Below, piece after piece: positions 4,282-5,914 of a DNA stretch of 5,914 bases (positions are counted from its first letter, which is position 1; each line of letters begins with the position of its first letter). The DNA is taken from NCBI GenBank assembly GCA_947624465.1, contig CANQKJ010000139.1, forward strand, positions 1 to 5,914. The letters run 5' to 3'. The notes beneath the pieces were generated by a model that was given only the letters and a program-made list of their open reading frames with translations, made no database searches and was not told where the DNA came from. Source of the DNA: an uncultured Oscillospiraceae bacterium. Lineage in GTDB: Bacteria > Bacillota > Clostridia > Oscillospirales > Oscillospiraceae. The translations under genes and the position numbers were made by a program.

Positions 4282-5914
4282 GTGCGTCAAATCGATCTCT
4301 GCCGGGGCTGGACGTTCTCGCTGAACGGCGACCCTCCCCGGCCCGTTTCCCTGCCCCACGATTTCTCCATCGGCCTCCCCCGCTCGCCCCACAGCCCCAT
4401 GGGCGGGCCGGGGGGCTGGTTCCAGGGGGGCAGGGGGGTCTATGAGCGCCCCCTGTCCCTCCCCCCCGCCGCCAAGGCGGTGCTGGTGTTTGAGGGCTGC
4501 CAGGGCGTGGCGGAGGTCTCCCTCAACGGGGAGCGGCTGGCCGTCCACCCCTACGGCTACACCGAGTTCTGTGTGGACCTGACCGGCAGGCTCACCGGGC
4601 GGGACACCCTCACCGTGGCGGTGGACCACACCCGGCTGCCCGACAGCCGGTGGTATCCCGGCAGTGGCCTGTACCGCCCGGTGTGGGCCGCCCTGGGGGA
4701 CGAGGTCCACATCCCCCTGCGGCGCACCTTTATCACCACGGCGGAGCTGTCCGATGCGCGGGCGGTCATCGAGGTATCCTCCGCCATCGAAAATTTGGGC
4801 AATGCCCAGGACGTGCCCGTGTCGATCGAGGTCATCGCCCCGAACGGCTCCCCCATCGCCTGGCTGGACTGGACCCAGCGGGCCGCCCCCGGCGTCACCG
4901 GGTTTTCCCGCCGGCTGGAGCTGCCCCGTCCCGCCCCGTGGAGCCCGGACCGCCCCGCCCTGTACACCGCCGTCCTCACCGCGGGGGACGATACGGAGCG
5001 GACCGCGTTCGGCCTGCGGGTCTTTACCCTCTCCCCGGAGACCGGCCTCACCCTCAACGGGGAGCCGCTGAAGCTCCGGGGGGGCTGCGTCCACCACGAC
5101 AACGGCCCCCTGGGGGCCTGCGCCCACCCCGACGCGGAGCGCCGCAGGGCCGCCAAACTGAAGGCCGCCGGGTTCAACGCCGTCCGCTGCGCCCACAATC
5201 CCCCCAGCACAGCCTTCCTGGACGCCTGCGACGAGCTGGGCCTGCTGGTCGTCGACGAGGCCTTTGACTGCTGGCAGAACGGCAAGAATCCCCATGACTA
5301 TCACCGCTGGTTTTACGAGTGGTGGCAGAGCGACCTCTCCTCCATGGTCCTCCGGGACCGCAATCACCCCTCGGTGCTGCTGTACAGCATCGGCAACGAG
5401 ATCCGGGACCGGTCCTCCCCCCAGTGCGCGGCCCTGTCCCGGCAGCTGGCCGAGTTCGTCCGCGCCCTGGACGGCACACGGCCCGTCACCTGCGGGGTGG
5501 ACGGGATCTTCATCGAGGGCGGCCAGTGGCAGGAGGTGCTGTCCAGCGTGGTGAACGGGGACGGCGTCTCCCCCGGGGACGCGCCCCCCGAGGTGCTGGA
5601 GCTCATGGAACAGGCCGGTTTCAAGCCTCACGACTGGGGGGCCGCCACGGCAAACCTCATCGCCCCGCTGGACGTGGCGGGCTACAACTATCTGGACTAC
5701 CGCTATTCATCCGACCGCCGCCGCTTCCCGGAGCGGGTCATCGTGGGCACCGAGAGCTTCCCCAAGCTGATGGCCCGGGTATGGCGGCACACGCTGGAGA
5801 ACCCCAATGTGATCGGGGACTTCACCTGGACCGCCTGGGACTACCTGGGGGAGAGCTGCGTGGGCCACGCCGCCTACGGCGACGGCCCCCTGTACGACGC
5901 GGGCTTCCCCTACC
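4282..5914 (+). CDS. GH2 family beta-galactosidase, cytoplasmic, partial (3' end beyond window)
   Basis: It should hydrolyse terminal beta-D-galactosides, here probably galacto-oligosaccharides released by the upstream galactanase. The frame opens at GTG (4282) and stays open for 544 residues to the window edge. GH2 enzymes of this type are usually longer than 700 residues, so a C-terminal part is missing from view. Residues about 1-140 are the sugar-binding jelly-roll domain with the hallmark SRWYPGSGLYRPV (122-134). About 145-245 is an Ig-like domain, and the catalytic barrel begins near 250. Barrel motifs are RGGCVHHD (266-273), VRCAHNPPS (301-309), DEAFDCW (325-331), NHPSVLLYSIGNE with acid/base Glu373, VGTES with nucleophile Glu491, and FTWTAWDYLGE (514-524). 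There is no signal peptide. Substrate specificity within GH2 (galactosidase, glucuronidase or mannosidase) cannot be fixed from motifs alone, but the galactanase partner favours galactose. Homopolymer G and C runs lie in codons 40-62 without breaking the frame. Confidence 0.92.
   Translation, partial: MRQIDLCRGWTFSLNGDPPRPVSLPHDFSIGLPRSPHSPMGGPGGWFQGGRGVYERPLSLPPAAKAVLVFEGCQGVAEVSLNGERLAVHPYGYTEFCVDLTGRLTGRDTLTVAVDHTRLPDSRWYPGSGLYRPVWAALGDEVHIPLRRTFITTAELSDARAVIEVSSAIENLGNAQDVPVSIEVIAPNGSPIAWLDWTQRAAPGVTGFSRRLELPRPAPWSPDRPALYTAVLTAGDDTERTAFGLRVFTLSPETGLTLNGEPLKLRGGCVHHDNGPLGACAHPDAERRRAAKLKAAGFNAVRCAHNPPSTAFLDACDELGLLVVDEAFDCWQNGKNPHDYHRWFYEWWQSDLSSMVLRDRNHPSVLLYSIGNEIRDRSSPQCAALSRQLAEFVRALDGTRPVTCGVDGIFIEGGQWQEVLSSVVNGDGVSPGDAPPEVLELMEQAGFKPHDWGAATANLIAPLDVAGYNYLDYRYSSDRRRFPERVIVGTESFPKLMARVWRHTLENPNVIGDFTWTAWDYLGESCVGHAAYGDGPLYDAGFPY
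4401..4438 (+). repeat. Cluster of G tracts (possible G-quadruplex) early in the GH2 gene
   Basis: Five G tracts lie within 38 bases: GGG at 4401-4403 and 4405-4407, and runs of six at 4410-4415, 4425-4430 and 4433-4438. They are on the coding strand, so the mRNA carries them. The longest gap is 9 bases, which fits relaxed but not strict quadruplex definitions. A run of seven Cs follows at 4461-4467. The G tracts encode a glycine-rich loop (GGPGGWFQGGRG) that is common at this place in GH2 proteins, so protein constraint may explain part of it. Confidence 0.45.

Noticed and set aside
4264..5631. A 455-codon open frame on the minus strand opposite the GH2 gene
   Set aside because: The plus strand carries all GH2 motifs including both catalytic glutamates, and the antisense product is low-complexity Gly/Pro/Val-rich sequence.

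Overview
The window looks like chromosomal DNA of a high-GC, Gram-positive gut-type anaerobe, most likely Clostridia of the Oscillospiraceae kind. The reasons are strong AAGGAGG ribosome binding sites before every gene, a strong G/C bias at third codon positions, a Gram-positive-style lipoprotein signal on the secreted enzyme, and glycan-degrading genes typical of these bacteria. The lineage is an inference; no rRNA or marker gene is present.

Layout. Positions 1-1927 carry two minus-strand genes. One is a 613-residue soluble protein of unrecognised family (86-1927), probably a carbohydrate-active barrel protein. The other is the 5' part of a small zinc-ribbon protein (113 down to the window edge), whose start and ribosome binding site lie inside the end of the first gene. 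Positions 1928-2173 form a divergent intergenic region. It holds a strong minus-strand promoter with a perfect dyad over its -10 box, a hairpin/T-tract block resembling a terminator in both directions, and a plus-strand extended -10 promoter followed by a hairpin at the expected mRNA 5' end. Positions 2174-4255 encode a lipoprotein endo-beta-1,4-galactanase (GH53 + bacterial Ig-like domain + C-terminal CBM-like domain). After 26 bp with no terminator comes a GH2 beta-galactosidase with a GTG start (4282 to the window edge, 544 residues visible).

How they work together. The plus-strand pair reads as a pectic galactan (or arabinogalactan I) utilisation operon. The surface-anchored GH53 enzyme would cut beta-1,4-galactan into galacto-oligosaccharides, and the GH2 enzyme, which has no signal peptide, would release galactose in the cytoplasm. 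The transporter this requires is not in the window and may lie downstream. The divergent 613-residue protein may belong to the same glycan locus, but only its position and fold-like features suggest this.

I found no RNA genes, CRISPR arrays, insertion sequences or phage genes. The genes are mostly ordinary. The features worth a second look are the unassigned 613-residue family and the organisation of the divergent control region.
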